Origin: Micromonospora sp. LH3U1
GTDB taxonomy: Bacteria > Actinomycetota > Actinomycetes > Mycobacteriales > Micromonosporaceae
Length of the DNA stretch: 64,000 nucleotides
Direction of reading: 5' to 3'
Assembly: GCF_028475105.1 (NCBI RefSeq)
Contig: NZ_CP116936.1
Span: 1 to 64,000, forward strand
Shown: positions 52,152 through 61,081 of the stretch, piece after piece
Numbering within the stretch: position 1 is the first letter of the stretch
Layout: each line of letters starts with the position of its first letter
Position numbers and translations under genes: made by a program
Notes under the pieces: model-generated
Database searches by the model: none
Told to the model about the DNA's origin: nothing
The model's input: only the letters and a program-made list of their open reading frames with translations

Positions 52152-53684
52152 GTGACGCTCGACGGTGAGGCACTGGAGCAGCTGCGCAAGCGGGCCCGGT
52201 CCGGCGGCGCGGACAAATACCACGCGGCCAACGCGGCCAAGGGCAAGCTCTTCGCCCGGGAGCGGGTCGCGCTCCTGGTCGACGAGGGCTCGTTCGTCGA
52301 GGACGGCCTCTACGCCAACACGATGGCCGAGGGGCTGCCCGCCGACGGCGTGGTCACCGGGACCGCCACGATCGACGGCCGGCAGGTCTGCCTGATGGCC
52401 AACGACTCCACCGTCAAGGCCGGCAGCTGGGGCGCCCGCACCGTCGAGAAGATCATCCGGATCATCGAGCGGGCGTACGGCGCCGGTGTGCCGATGGTCT
52501 ACCTGGTCGACTCGGCTGGCGCTCGGATCACCGACCAGGTCGACCTCTTCCCCGGCCGCCGTGGCGCCGGCAAGATCTTCTGGAACCAGGTGCGCGCCTC
52601 GGGTTCCATCCCGCAGGTGTGCGCGCTGTTCGGCCCGAGCGCCGCCGGAGGGGCGTACATCCCGGCGTTCTGCGACGTGGTCGCCCTGGTCGACGGCAAC
52701 GCGAGCATGTATCTCGGCTCCGACCGCATGGTCGAGATGGTCACCGGCGAGAAGACCACCCTGGAGGCGATGGGCGGGGCCAAGGTGCACACCACCGAAT
52801 CCGGCGTCGGGCACTTCCTCTGCAAGACCGAGGCCGACGCGCTCGACGTGGTGAAGACCTACCTGTCATACCTGCCGGCGAACTGGACGCAGCAGCCGCC
52901 GACCGCGCCGGCGGTCGCCGCGCCCGCGAAGGCCGACCTGGCCGCGTTGGTGCCGGCCAGTGAGCGGCAGGCGTTCGACATGCGGCGGTACGTCAAGGGC
53001 CTGCTCGACGAGGGTTCGTTCTTCGAGATCCAGGCACTCTGGGCCAAGGAGCTGACCATCGGCTTCGGCCGCCTCGACGGTCAGGTCGTCGGGGTGGTCG
53101 GCAACAACTCGATGTTCAAGGGCGGCGTGCTCTTCGTCGACTCGGCCGACAAGGCGACCCGGTTCGTGCAGCTGTGCGACGCGTTCAACGTGCCGCTGCT
53201 GTTCCTCAGCGACGTACCCGGCTTCATGGTCGGCAGCGTGGTGGAGAAGCAGGGCATCATCCGGCACGGCGCCAAGATGATCACCGCGATCTCCGAGGCG
53301 ACAGTGCCGAAGATCTGCGTGGTGGTCCGCAAGGCGTACGGCGCCGGCCTCTACGCGATGGCCGGCCCCGGGTTCGAGCCGGACGCCACGATCGCGCTGC
53401 CGACCGCGAAGATCGCGGTGATGGGGGCCGAGGCCGCCGTGAACGCGGTCTACGCCAACAAGATCGCCGCCATCCCGGACGCGGACGAGCGGGCCGCTTT
53501 CGTCGCCGCCAAGCGAGCCGAGTACGAGCAGGACATCGACGTCATCCGGCTCGCCAGCGAGCTGGTGGTGGACGCCATCGTCGAGCCGCACGACCTGCGT
53601 ACCGAGTTGGTCCGTCGGTTCGCGGCGGCGCGTACGAAGGATCGGCACTTCTCCCGCCGTCGGCACGGCGTCACCCCGGTCTGA
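52152..53684 (+). CDS. Acyl-CoA carboxylase carboxyltransferase (methylcrotonyl/propionyl type)
   Basis: A 510-aa crotonase-fold carboxyltransferase. The paired half-domains are visible: the N-terminal half has DSAGARITDQ and SAAGGAYIPAFCD, and the C-terminal half has DVPGFMVGSVVEKQGIIRHG and VVRKAYGAGLYAMAGPGF. It transfers CO2 from carboxybiotin to acyl-CoA; in this context methylcrotonyl-CoA is the likely substrate. GTG at 52152 with AGGGAG six bases upstream. The partner is the biotin carboxylase at 48957 plus an absent carrier protein. Confidence 0.93.
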   Translation: MTLDGEALEQLRKRARSGGADKYHAANAAKGKLFARERVALLVDEGSFVEDGLYANTMAEGLPADGVVTGTATIDGRQVCLMANDSTVKAGSWGARTVEKIIRIIERAYGAGVPMVYLVDSAGARITDQVDLFPGRRGAGKIFWNQVRASGSIPQVCALFGPSAAGGAYIPAFCDVVALVDGNASMYLGSDRMVEMVTGEKTTLEAMGGAKVHTTESGVGHFLCKTEADALDVVKTYLSYLPANWTQQPPTAPAVAAPAKADLAALVPASERQAFDMRRYVKGLLDEGSFFEIQALWAKELTIGFGRLDGQVVGVVGNNSMFKGGVLFVDSADKATRFVQLCDAFNVPLLFLSDVPGFMVGSVVEKQGIIRHGAKMITAISEATVPKICVVVRKAYGAGLYAMAGPGFEPDATIALPTAKIAVMGAEAAVNAVYANKIAAIPDADERAAFVAAKRAEYEQDIDVIRLASELVVDAIVEPHDLRTELVRRFAAARTKDRHFSRRRHGVTPV

Positions 53685-53759
53685 TCCTCGACCCAGGCCC
53701 CACAGCGACCCGTCCCGGCGTCACGAGCGCCTGGCGGACCGTCCCTACAGGAGGATGAG

Positions 53760-54908
53760 ATGGACTTCCGACTCACCGACGAACAAGCGGCGCTGCGGGA
53801 AAGCGTGCGGGACTTCGCACGCGAGGTGGTCGCTCCGGTCATCGCCGAGCACTACGAGCAGCACACGTTCCCGTACGAGGTGATCCGGCAGATGGGCAAG
53901 ATGGGCCTGTTCGGCCTGCCCTTCGCCGAGGAGCACGGTGGCATGGGCGGCGACTACTTCGCGCTCTGCCTGGTCCTGGAGGAGTTGGCCCGGGTCGACT
54001 CCAGCGTGGCCATCACGCTGGAGGCGGCGGTCTCGCTGGGCGCGATGCCGATCTACCGCTTCGGCACCGACGAGCAGAAGGCGACCTGGCTGCCCAAGCT
54101 GCTCAGTGGCGAGGCGCTGGCCGGTTTCGGTCTCACCGAGCCGGGCACCGGCTCGGACGCCGCCGGCACCCAGACGCGGGCGGTGCTCGACGGTGACGAG
54201 TGGGTGATCAACGGGTCGAAGGCGTTCATCACCAACTCGGGGACCGACATCACGGCCATGGTCACCGTCACCGCGGTGACCGGCACGAACCCGGACGGCT
54301 CCAAGGAGTTGTCGACCATCATCGTGCCGACCGGCACGCCCGGGTTCACCGTGGCGCCGGGCTACTCCAAGGTGGGGTGGACCGCCTCGGACACCCACGA
54401 GTTGACCTTCGACGACTGCCGGGTGCCGGCGGTCAACCTGCTCGGTGAGCGGGGCCGGGGTTTCGCCCAGTTCCTGCGGATCCTCGACGAGGGCCGGATC
54501 GCCATCGCCGCGCTGGCCGTCGGTCTCGCTCAGGGCTGTGTCGACGAGTCGATCAAGTACGCGAAGGAACGGCACGCCTTCGGCCGGCCGATCGGCGCCA
54601 ACCAGGCCATCCAGTTCAAGATCGCGGACATGGAGCTGAAGGCGCACACCGCTCGGTTGGCCTACTACGACGCCGCCGCCCGGATGCTGGCCGGCGAGCC
54701 GTTCAAGCGGCAGGCCGCCATCGCCAAACTGCACGCCAGCACGATCGCGGTGGACAACGCCCGGGAGGCCACCCAGATCCACGGCGGGTACGGCTTCATG
54801 AACGAATACCCGGTGGCCCGGTTCTGGCGGGACTCCAAGATCCTGGAAATCGGCGAGGGCACCAGCGAGGTGCAGCGCATGATCATCGCTCGCGACCTGG
54901 GTCTCTGA
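53760..54908 (+). CDS. Acyl-CoA dehydrogenase
   Basis: A 382-aa FAD enzyme of the SCAD-like group. It has LTEPGTGSDAAGTQT, WVINGSKAFITNSG and the C-terminal motif ILEIGEGTSEVQRMIIARDL. The glutamate in GEGTSEVQ is at the usual catalytic-base position. Isovaleryl-CoA dehydrogenase has Ala or Gly there, so this may be a general short-chain enzyme rather than a true IVD. GGAGGATGAG before the ATG. Closes the cluster after the carboxyltransferase. Confidence 0.94.
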   Translation: MDFRLTDEQAALRESVRDFAREVVAPVIAEHYEQHTFPYEVIRQMGKMGLFGLPFAEEHGGMGGDYFALCLVLEELARVDSSVAITLEAAVSLGAMPIYRFGTDEQKATWLPKLLSGEALAGFGLTEPGTGSDAAGTQTRAVLDGDEWVINGSKAFITNSGTDITAMVTVTAVTGTNPDGSKELSTIIVPTGTPGFTVAPGYSKVGWTASDTHELTFDDCRVPAVNLLGERGRGFAQFLRILDEGRIAIAALAVGLAQGCVDESIKYAKERHAFGRPIGANQAIQFKIADMELKAHTARLAYYDAAARMLAGEPFKRQAAIAKLHASTIAVDNAREATQIHGGYGFMNEYPVARFWRDSKILEIGEGTSEVQRMIIARDLGL

Positions 54909-54997
54909 GCGGTCCGACCGAGCGGGTCCACCGGCTCGTCCTGGCGGGCTGTCCGTACGGCTGTCGGGTTTCGGCGGGTGGGCGTCAATAGCCCGAC

Positions 54998-55025
54998 GAT
55001 CGACTGCCGATGGTCGGAGTCGATC
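54998..55025. promoter_or_regulatory. Inverted repeat before the XRE-STAND gene
   Basis: GATCGACT (54998-55005) and AGTCGATC (55018-55025) flank a 12-base spacer, between a weak -35 position and a TACTCT -10 (55028-55033). Autoregulation by the HTH gene is plausible. The -10 position suggests transcription begins at or near the ATG at 55042. Confidence 0.5.
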
Positions 55026-55041
55026 CGTACTCTTCGTGCCC

Positions 55042-57735
55042 ATGACTCCGCCTCATGATCGGTCGCGGAGCCCGGCTGGCCGTACCCCTCTGCCGGAGCT
55101 GCTCCGCGGGCATCGACGCGCCGCCGGCCTGACCCAGGCCGAGCTGGCGTCCCGGTCCGGGGTGGGTGTGCGGACGGTGCGTGACCTGGAGCGTGGGCGG
55201 TCGGTCCGGCCACAACGCACCACTGTCGAGCTGCTCGCCGCGGCGCTGGCGCTGACCGGCGCCAACCGGTTGGCGTTCCTGGCCGCGGCCCGTGGGCCCT
55301 CCGGCGCCGAGTCAACCCAGCCGGACGCCACCTCGACGGCGCTCGCGGTCGGCGGAACCACGTCGGCATCCGCACCCGCCGACCCGCCGGTCGCCCTCCC
55401 GCCACCGGTCACGCTGATCGGCCGGGACCGCGACCTCACCGAGTTGGCCGGGATGCTGACGGCGGAGCGAGGGCCCCGGTTGGTGAGCCTGGTCGGGTTG
55501 GCCGGGGTCGGTAAGACCGCGCTGGCGACGTCGGTGGCGCACGTGGTGGCCGTCGCCCACCCGGGCGGCGTGGCCGGGGTGCTGGTCGGCGAGGGCTCGG
55601 ACGGGCCGGACGTGCTCGCCGCCTCGACGGCCGTGCTCGGCGCGGCGCGGCTGCCGGACCTCGTGGCCCGGCTCGCCGGGCGGCCGGCGCTGCTGGTGAT
55701 GGACGCGGTGGAACGCGCCCCGAGCCCGGTAGCCGCGACCCTGCATCGGCTGATTGGTGCCCTGCCCTCGCTGCGGGTGTTGGTCACCGGACGGCACCCG
55801 GTCGGGCTACCCGGCGAGCGGGTCTGGCCGGTCGCGCCGCTCGACGTGCCGCCACCGGACGCCGAACGCGCAGGACCTGCCACGCTCGGATCGTGGCCGG
55901 CGGTCGCGTTGTTCACCGCCCGGCTCGCCCAGGTCCGCCGGGAGCCGCCCACCCCGGAGGAGCTGCCAGCGCTCGCCGCGCTGGTTCGCCGGCTGGGAGG
56001 GCTGCCGTTGGCCATCGAGCTGATGGCCGCCCGGGGCCGACTCCTCGATCTCACCGAACTGCTTGACCGGTACGGCGACCGGGTGCTCGACCTCGCCACT
56101 CCCGCCGATCCGGCGGCGCACCCCGGCTGGGACGCACCGGATGCGCTCACCCGTCGGTCGAGCGGCCCCGACACCAGCCGTGCGGCGGTGGCGGCCACGG
56201 TCACCCTGCGGGACGCGGTGGCGACCAGCTACCGATTGCTGGCACCGGACGAGCGGGCAGCGCTGCGGAAACTCGCCGTGTTCGGCAACCGTTGGTCGGT
56301 GGAGTTGGCTGAGGAGATGCTCGCCGACGAGGCCGACCGGGACGGCACGGTGGCGATCGACCCGGTTCCGATGTTGGACCGGTTCGTCGAGCTCGGGCTG
56401 CTGAGCGTACGGGGCACCGGTTCGTTCCGGTTCCGGCTGCTCGACGCGGTCCGCGACTATGCCGTCGAGCAGGCGGCCGGCGGGGGTGAGCTGACCTGCA
56501 TCCGGCGCCGGCACGCGGAGGTGATCACGCGGCTGGTGGCGCGGACCGCGACCGACCTGGTCGGCGCACGGTTGCCCGAGGCGGTGCACCGGCTGGACGA
56601 CATGAGCAGTGACATCAGCTCGTCGCTGGCCCACGCGGCCACCGACGACCCGTTGACCGCGCTGCGGCTGGCGGCCTGCCTGGCCCGCTGGTGGCGGTTT
56701 CGTGGGCGCGACGTCGCCGGACGGCAGTGGCTGCGGCGGCTGCTGGCGGACCCGCGTACCGCCGAGGCCGACCCGGTCCTGCGTGGCTGGGCCGCCCTCG
56801 GGGTCGCCCGGCTCGCGGCCGAGCACGGCGCGGGCGCCGAGGAACTACCGACGGCGCAAGCGGCGTTGGACACCTTCCAGCAGGCCGGCGATGTCACCGG
56901 GGAGTTGGAGGCGCGAAACGTGCTCGGCACCCTGCTGATCTCCGTCGGCCGACAGGACGAGGCTCGCGAGCAGGCCGAGGCGTTGCTGCGGTTGGCCGCC
57001 CGGAACGGACGGACCCGAGACCTGGCGGTGGCCCAGAACAGCCTCGCCTGGCACGAGATCCGGGCTGGCGACCTGGCAGCGGCTCGCCGCCGGCTCGCTG
57101 CGGCGGACCGACTCGCCGCCGAGAGTGGGGAGCAGCAACTGCGGGTGCTGGCCTGGGCCAATCGAGCCGAGGTCGCCCGCCTGGAGGGCTGGTACGCGGA
57201 CGCCGTCGACCAGGGCCGGCGGACGATCACGGCGTTGTCCGAGCTGGGTGATCCGGGGCGCCGACGCCGGGTGCTCGGGACGGTCGGGTTGGCGCTCGCC
57301 CAGGATGGGCGTGGCGCGGAGGCGACCGAGGTGCTCACCGAGCTGCGCGCGGGGGCCGCGGAGGCTGCCGGGGCCGGATCGGTGCGTACGCCGGCCCGCC
57401 GGCCTGTGCCGCCGCGTCCGCGCTCGGATGACGCGGCGCTGTCCTGGGGTGCGCCGGAGGCGGGGCTCTGTGCGTTGATCGAGGGGAATCTGGCGCTGCA
57501 CCTCGGTGATCGGGAGTTGGCCGCCGAGTGGTTCGCTGCCGCCGCCGACGACGCGGGTCAGGATCGCAGAGACGCGGTGGAGGCGCTGGTGGGGCTGGCC
57601 GCGAGCACTGCGGACCCGGCGGTCCTCGATCGGCTGGACCGCGTGTGCCAGGAGAGCGGCATTCGGCTATTGCCGCAGGAGTCGGGACTGCTCTACGCAC
57701 TGACCGCCGCTCGGGGCGGGCCGGCAGCTCAGTAG
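55042..57735 (+). CDS. XRE-STAND-TPR regulator (AfsR/NB-ARC type)
   Basis: An 897-aa regulator. An XRE helix-turn-helix lies at about 15-75 (LTQAELASRSGVGVRTVRDL). An NB-ARC ATPase with P-loop GLAGVGKTAL is near 152, followed by the LVTGRHPVGLPGERV and GGLPLAIELMAARG blocks. The C-terminal half is TPR-like (about 560-890). Such proteins act as ligand-triggered switches controlling transcription. ATG at 55042 is preferred; a GTG two codons earlier is in frame but sits too close to the -10. Confidence 0.9.
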   Translation: MTPPHDRSRSPAGRTPLPELLRGHRRAAGLTQAELASRSGVGVRTVRDLERGRSVRPQRTTVELLAAALALTGANRLAFLAAARGPSGAESTQPDATSTALAVGGTTSASAPADPPVALPPPVTLIGRDRDLTELAGMLTAERGPRLVSLVGLAGVGKTALATSVAHVVAVAHPGGVAGVLVGEGSDGPDVLAASTAVLGAARLPDLVARLAGRPALLVMDAVERAPSPVAATLHRLIGALPSLRVLVTGRHPVGLPGERVWPVAPLDVPPPDAERAGPATLGSWPAVALFTARLAQVRREPPTPEELPALAALVRRLGGLPLAIELMAARGRLLDLTELLDRYGDRVLDLATPADPAAHPGWDAPDALTRRSSGPDTSRAAVAATVTLRDAVATSYRLLAPDERAALRKLAVFGNRWSVELAEEMLADEADRDGTVAIDPVPMLDRFVELGLLSVRGTGSFRFRLLDAVRDYAVEQAAGGGELTCIRRRHAEVITRLVARTATDLVGARLPEAVHRLDDMSSDISSSLAHAATDDPLTALRLAACLARWWRFRGRDVAGRQWLRRLLADPRTAEADPVLRGWAALGVARLAAEHGAGAEELPTAQAALDTFQQAGDVTGELEARNVLGTLLISVGRQDEAREQAEALLRLAARNGRTRDLAVAQNSLAWHEIRAGDLAAARRRLAAADRLAAESGEQQLRVLAWANRAEVARLEGWYADAVDQGRRTITALSELGDPGRRRRVLGTVGLALAQDGRGAEATEVLTELRAGAAEAAGAGSVRTPARRPVPPRPRSDDAALSWGAPEAGLCALIEGNLALHLGDRELAAEWFAAAADDAGQDRRDAVEALVGLAASTADPAVLDRLDRVCQESGIRLLPQESGLLYALTAARGGPAAQ

Positions 57736-57981
57736 TCGCGACGGACCAGAGGCCCTGGGCGGGGCTGGGGCGGCCCGGGCGGGAGAGTGGCGCGGACGGA
57801 AAGCCCCCTTGGTGCTGCCCCTCGCTGTCCGCCCGCGCCGTCACCCCCCGGTGATCCCCGGTGCACGAAGCCTGCCACCGCTACGGGGGTAGAAAGTCGG
57901 TTTAGACCGAGTCATCCGGCTTGGCTGGGTCAGTTCTGCCGGTCTTTCTGCCGGTGCTGCCAGCCCGTCAGCGCGCGGTGC

Positions 57982-58500
57982 TCAGGGCTGGGTGACGCTG
58001 TTGTTGCCGGCGATCTGCTGCTCCGTGCTGACGCCGTCGCTGCCGGCGGTGGCGCAGGGATGTGCGGCGTCGCGGACCCGGCGCAGCCCGTCGAGAAGAG
58101 CCGCCAGTGCCTCGGAGTCGAGTTGGCCGGTGAACCATTGCTCGATCATCTGCAGGTGCCCGGGTAGCGTCTCGTTCAGTCGGTCCATCCCGGCGGCGGT
58201 GACCACCGCGTACGAGCTGCGCCGGTCGCTCGGACATGCCCGCCGGGTGAGTAACCCGTCACGTTCCATCCGGTCCACCACGCGCGTCACGCCGCTGGTC
58301 GACAGGGAGGTCTGCGCAGCGAGGTCGGTCATGCGCAGTTGATTGCCCGGTGAGCGGGCCAGGCGGGTGATGACCTCGAACTCGACCGCGGAGAGGCCGT
58401 GCTCCTCGAGTTGGGCGTTGAACCGGGTTGACAGCCCGGCGTGTGCCTCGAAGAGCAGGCCGACGGCGGTGATCCGGGGATCGTCGAAGACGTTGGTCAC
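57982..58500 (-). CDS. MarR-family regulator of the YceI gene
   Basis: A 172-aa winged-helix protein with LSAVEFEVITRLARSPGNQL, DLAAQTSLSTSGVTRVVDRM (recognition helix) and the wing RACPSDRRSSYAVVT. No OhrR-type N-terminal cysteine is present. GTG at 58500. It is divergent from yceI across a 100-base promoter, the usual position of an autoregulated repressor. It probably controls YceI expression; the ligand is unknown. Confidence 0.88.
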   Translation of the reverse strand: MTNVFDDPRITAVGLLFEAHAGLSTRFNAQLEEHGLSAVEFEVITRLARSPGNQLRMTDLAAQTSLSTSGVTRVVDRMERDGLLTRRACPSDRRSSYAVVTAAGMDRLNETLPGHLQMIEQWFTGQLDSEALAALLDGLRRVRDAAHPCATAGSDGVSTEQQIAGNNSVTQP

Positions 58501-58519
58501 GCGTTCATACTAGCAGTAC

Positions 58520-58550
58520 TTGACACGGGGAATGTTGTTGCGGTTATATT
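58520..58550 (+). promoter_or_regulatory. Promoter of the YceI gene
   Basis: TTGACA (58520-58525) and TATATT (58545-58550), spacing 19, or TTATAT with spacing 18. The adjacent TTGCTCAAGCA (58550-58560) is an imperfect palindrome that could be the MarR operator. Confidence 0.6.
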
Positions 58551-58600
58551 TGCTCAAGCAGTCGTTGGGCTACTAAACAATTCTCCTGGAGGACAGCAGC

Positions 58601-59182
58601 ATGACCAGCAGCATCGATGCGGTTACCCGCGACTGGGACGGCCTCACCATCCCGACGGCCGGCACCTACGCGCTCGACGTGGCGCACAAGCGGGTGGGCT
58701 TCGTGGCCCGGCACATGATGGTGAGCAAGGTCCGCGGCGAGTTCAACGAGGCGACCGCCACCATCACCGTCGCCGAGGACCCGCTGCAGTCGTCGGTCGC
58801 CGCGACCATCCAGGCGGCCAGCATCGACACCACCCAGGCCGACCGGGACGCGCACCTGCGCAGCCCCGAGTTCCTGGACTCGGAGAAGTTCCCGACGCTC
58901 GAGTTCCGCAGCACCGGGGTCAAGTCCCGTCGTGGCAACGAGTTCGTGCTCACCGGTGAGCTGAGCATCAAGGACGTCACCCGGCCGGTCGAGCTGGAGG
59001 TGGAGTTCGAGGGTGTCGGTCGTAGCCCGTTCGGCCAGGACATCTTCGGCTTCTCCGCGAGCACCGAGATCGACCGCGAGGAGTTCGGCCTGACCTGGAA
59101 CGTCGCCCTGGAGACCGGGGGCGTGCTGGTCAGCCGCAAGATCAAGATCGAGATCGAGGGCGAGGCCGTCCGCCAGGCCTGA
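58601..59182 (+). CDS. YceI-family lipid-binding protein
   Basis: A 193-aa extended lipocalin-like barrel. It has GTYALDVAHKRVGFVARHMM, ADRDAHLRSPEFLDSEKFPT, and ELSIKDVTRPVELEVEF, the three YceI signature blocks. Proteins of this family bind isoprenoid chains; no signal peptide is seen, so this member is cytoplasmic. GGAGGA precedes the ATG by eight bases. It faces a MarR gene, a common pair in actinobacteria, suggesting stress- or ligand-induced expression. Confidence 0.93.
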   Translation: MTSSIDAVTRDWDGLTIPTAGTYALDVAHKRVGFVARHMMVSKVRGEFNEATATITVAEDPLQSSVAATIQAASIDTTQADRDAHLRSPEFLDSEKFPTLEFRSTGVKSRRGNEFVLTGELSIKDVTRPVELEVEFEGVGRSPFGQDIFGFSASTEIDREEFGLTWNVALETGGVLVSRKIKIEIEGEAVRQA

Positions 59183-59202
59183 TCCGCCCGGATCATCGGT
59201 AC

Positions 59203-59237
59203 GCAGGGCCCGCGCCGCACGTCGGCGCGGGCCCTGC
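59203..59237 (+). terminator. Terminator of the YceI gene
   Basis: Perfect 15-bp stem (59203-59217 with 59223-59237), five-base loop, 21 bases after the stop. The remaining stretch to 59476 holds the promoter of the following gene but no recognisable gene. Confidence 0.9.
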
Positions 59238-59476
59238 GCCGTCTCCCCGCCCGACGCGGACGTCGTGGAAATTGTCACGAGATGTTCGCACCGCCACCGG
59301 GTCCGGTCGGACGCCGACGGGGTACAGATGCCGCCACGAGCGCACCCGCCCGGGTCGACGTCGGATCACCGCCGTTGGCCTCTGGCCCCGGTCAGGTGGG
59401 CGCTCCTAACGTGGATGGTTCACAATGCGCTTCCGGGACGGCAGGATCCCGATCGCGCCGGCCGTCGGGAGGACAC

Positions 59477-60955
59477 ATGGGCAGGGACGTCTCGGAAGGC
59501 GCCTTCACCCGGGATGATCGCGTCCGTTATCGGCAGAAGGTGCGGCGGTGCCTGGACGTCTTCGCCCTGATGCTGGACGACTTCGGGTTCGACGCCGACC
59601 GGCCGATGACCGGGCTGGAGATCGAGCTCAACCTGGTCGACTCGGCGGCCGAGCCGGCGATGCGCAACGAGGAGATCCTCGCCGACATCGCCGACCCGCT
59701 CTTCCAGACCGAACTGGGGCAGTTCAACCTGGAACTCAACGCCGAGCCCCGACTGATCGAGGGCACCGGCTTCGCCGACTACGAAAATGACCTGCGCGGC
59801 AGCCTCGCCCGGGCCGACGAGCGCGCGGCCAAGTCCGACGCGAAGATCGTCTTGGTCGGCATCCTGCCCACCCTCACCGAGGGGCACCTGGTCGAGGACA
59901 ATCTCTCCACCAACGAGCGCTACCGGGTGCTCAACGACCAGATCGTCGGCGCCCGGGGTGAGGACATCGAGCTGGACATCCGCGGCGTCGAGCAGTTGCG
60001 GACGCATACCGACTCGATCGCCCCCGAGGCCGCTTGCACCAGCCTCCAGTTCCACCTCCAGGTGGCACCGGACAGCTTCGCCGACTACTGGAACGCGTCC
60101 CAGGCCATCGCCGGTGTGCAGGTCGCAATCGGGGCCAACAGCCCCTTCCTGTACGGCCGCCAACTGTGGGCCGAGACGCGGATCGCCCTCTTCCAGCAGG
60201 CCACCGACACCCGTCCGGACGAGCTCAAGGCACAGGGCGTACGGCCCCGGGTGTGGTTCGGCGAGCGGTGGATCACGTCGATCTTCGACTTGTTCGAGGA
60301 GAACGTCCGGTACTTCCCACCGCTGCTGCCGATCTGCGAGGACGAGGACCCGGTGGAGGTGCTGCACGCCGGCGGTGTGCCGCAGCTCGGGGAACTGCGA
60401 CTGCACAACGGCACGGTCTACCGGTGGAACCGCCCGGTCTACGACATCATGAACGGCCGCCCGCACCTGCGGGTGGAGAACCGGGTGCTGCCGGCCGGCC
60501 CCACGGTGGTGGACATGCTGGCCAACGCGGCCTTCTACTTCGGGCTGGCCCGCGGGCTGGCCGAGGCGGATCGTCCGATCTGGAGTCGGCTCACCTTCAG
60601 CTCCGCTGAGGAGAACTTCCACGCCGCCGCCCGACGTGGCCTCAACGCCGTGCTGCACTGGCCCGGGCTCGGCGACGTGCCGGTCACCAGGCTGGTGCTG
60701 GAGCAGTTGCTGCCCACCGCCGCGGCCGGCCTGGACGGGTTCGGTGTCGCCCCGGCGGAGCGGGATCGACTGCTCGGCATCATCGAGCAGCGCTGCCGAA
60801 CCGGCCGCAACGGTGCCGTCTGGCAGACCGAGGCGGTCTGGGCTGCCGAACGACGTCACGGCATGGACCGTGCGGCCGCGCTGCACCACATGGTCCAGCG
60901 CTACGCGGAACTCCAGCGCACCAACGAGCCCGTCCACACCTGGCCAGTCGACTGA
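59477..60955 (+). CDS. Glutamate-cysteine ligase-family protein (GCS2-like)
   Basis: A 492-aa ATP-dependent carboxylate-amine ligase. The start MGRDVSEGAFTRDDRVRYRQ leads to the catalytic block GLEIELNLVD, FQTELGQFNLELN and later NGRPHLRVENRVLPAGPTVV. These glutamate-rich motifs are the metal/ATP sites of GCS family members. The product may be gamma-glutamyl-type, but actinobacteria make mycothiol, so the exact substrate is unsure. GGGAGG lies just before the ATG at 59477; the open frame upstream is rejected. Confidence 0.85.
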   Translation: MGRDVSEGAFTRDDRVRYRQKVRRCLDVFALMLDDFGFDADRPMTGLEIELNLVDSAAEPAMRNEEILADIADPLFQTELGQFNLELNAEPRLIEGTGFADYENDLRGSLARADERAAKSDAKIVLVGILPTLTEGHLVEDNLSTNERYRVLNDQIVGARGEDIELDIRGVEQLRTHTDSIAPEAACTSLQFHLQVAPDSFADYWNASQAIAGVQVAIGANSPFLYGRQLWAETRIALFQQATDTRPDELKAQGVRPRVWFGERWITSIFDLFEENVRYFPPLLPICEDEDPVEVLHAGGVPQLGELRLHNGTVYRWNRPVYDIMNGRPHLRVENRVLPAGPTVVDMLANAAFYFGLARGLAEADRPIWSRLTFSSAEENFHAAARRGLNAVLHWPGLGDVPVTRLVLEQLLPTAAAGLDGFGVAPAERDRLLGIIEQRCRTGRNGAVWQTEAVWAAERRHGMDRAAALHHMVQRYAELQRTNEPVHTWPVD

Positions 60956-60989
60956 CCCCGCCCCAGGCCGCGCCCCCCCGGACGGCCGC

Positions 60990-61050
60990 GTCGATCATGA
61001 AGTTGTTGCCACGACACGCCGCGCGGGCTGGCAACAACTTCATGATCAAC
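60990..61050. repeat. REP-like palindrome, second member
   Basis: 22-base arms 60990-61011 and 61029-61050 with one mismatch, loop of 17. The reverse complement of the right arm starts GTTGATCATGAAGTTGTTGC, matching the 50315 element at its first eight bases and several later ones. It lies 34 bases after the ligase stop, so it could also terminate transcription. Confidence 0.82.
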
Positions 61051-61081
61051 GGAGTGGGTGGGTCAGGCCCGGAGGGCCGGG

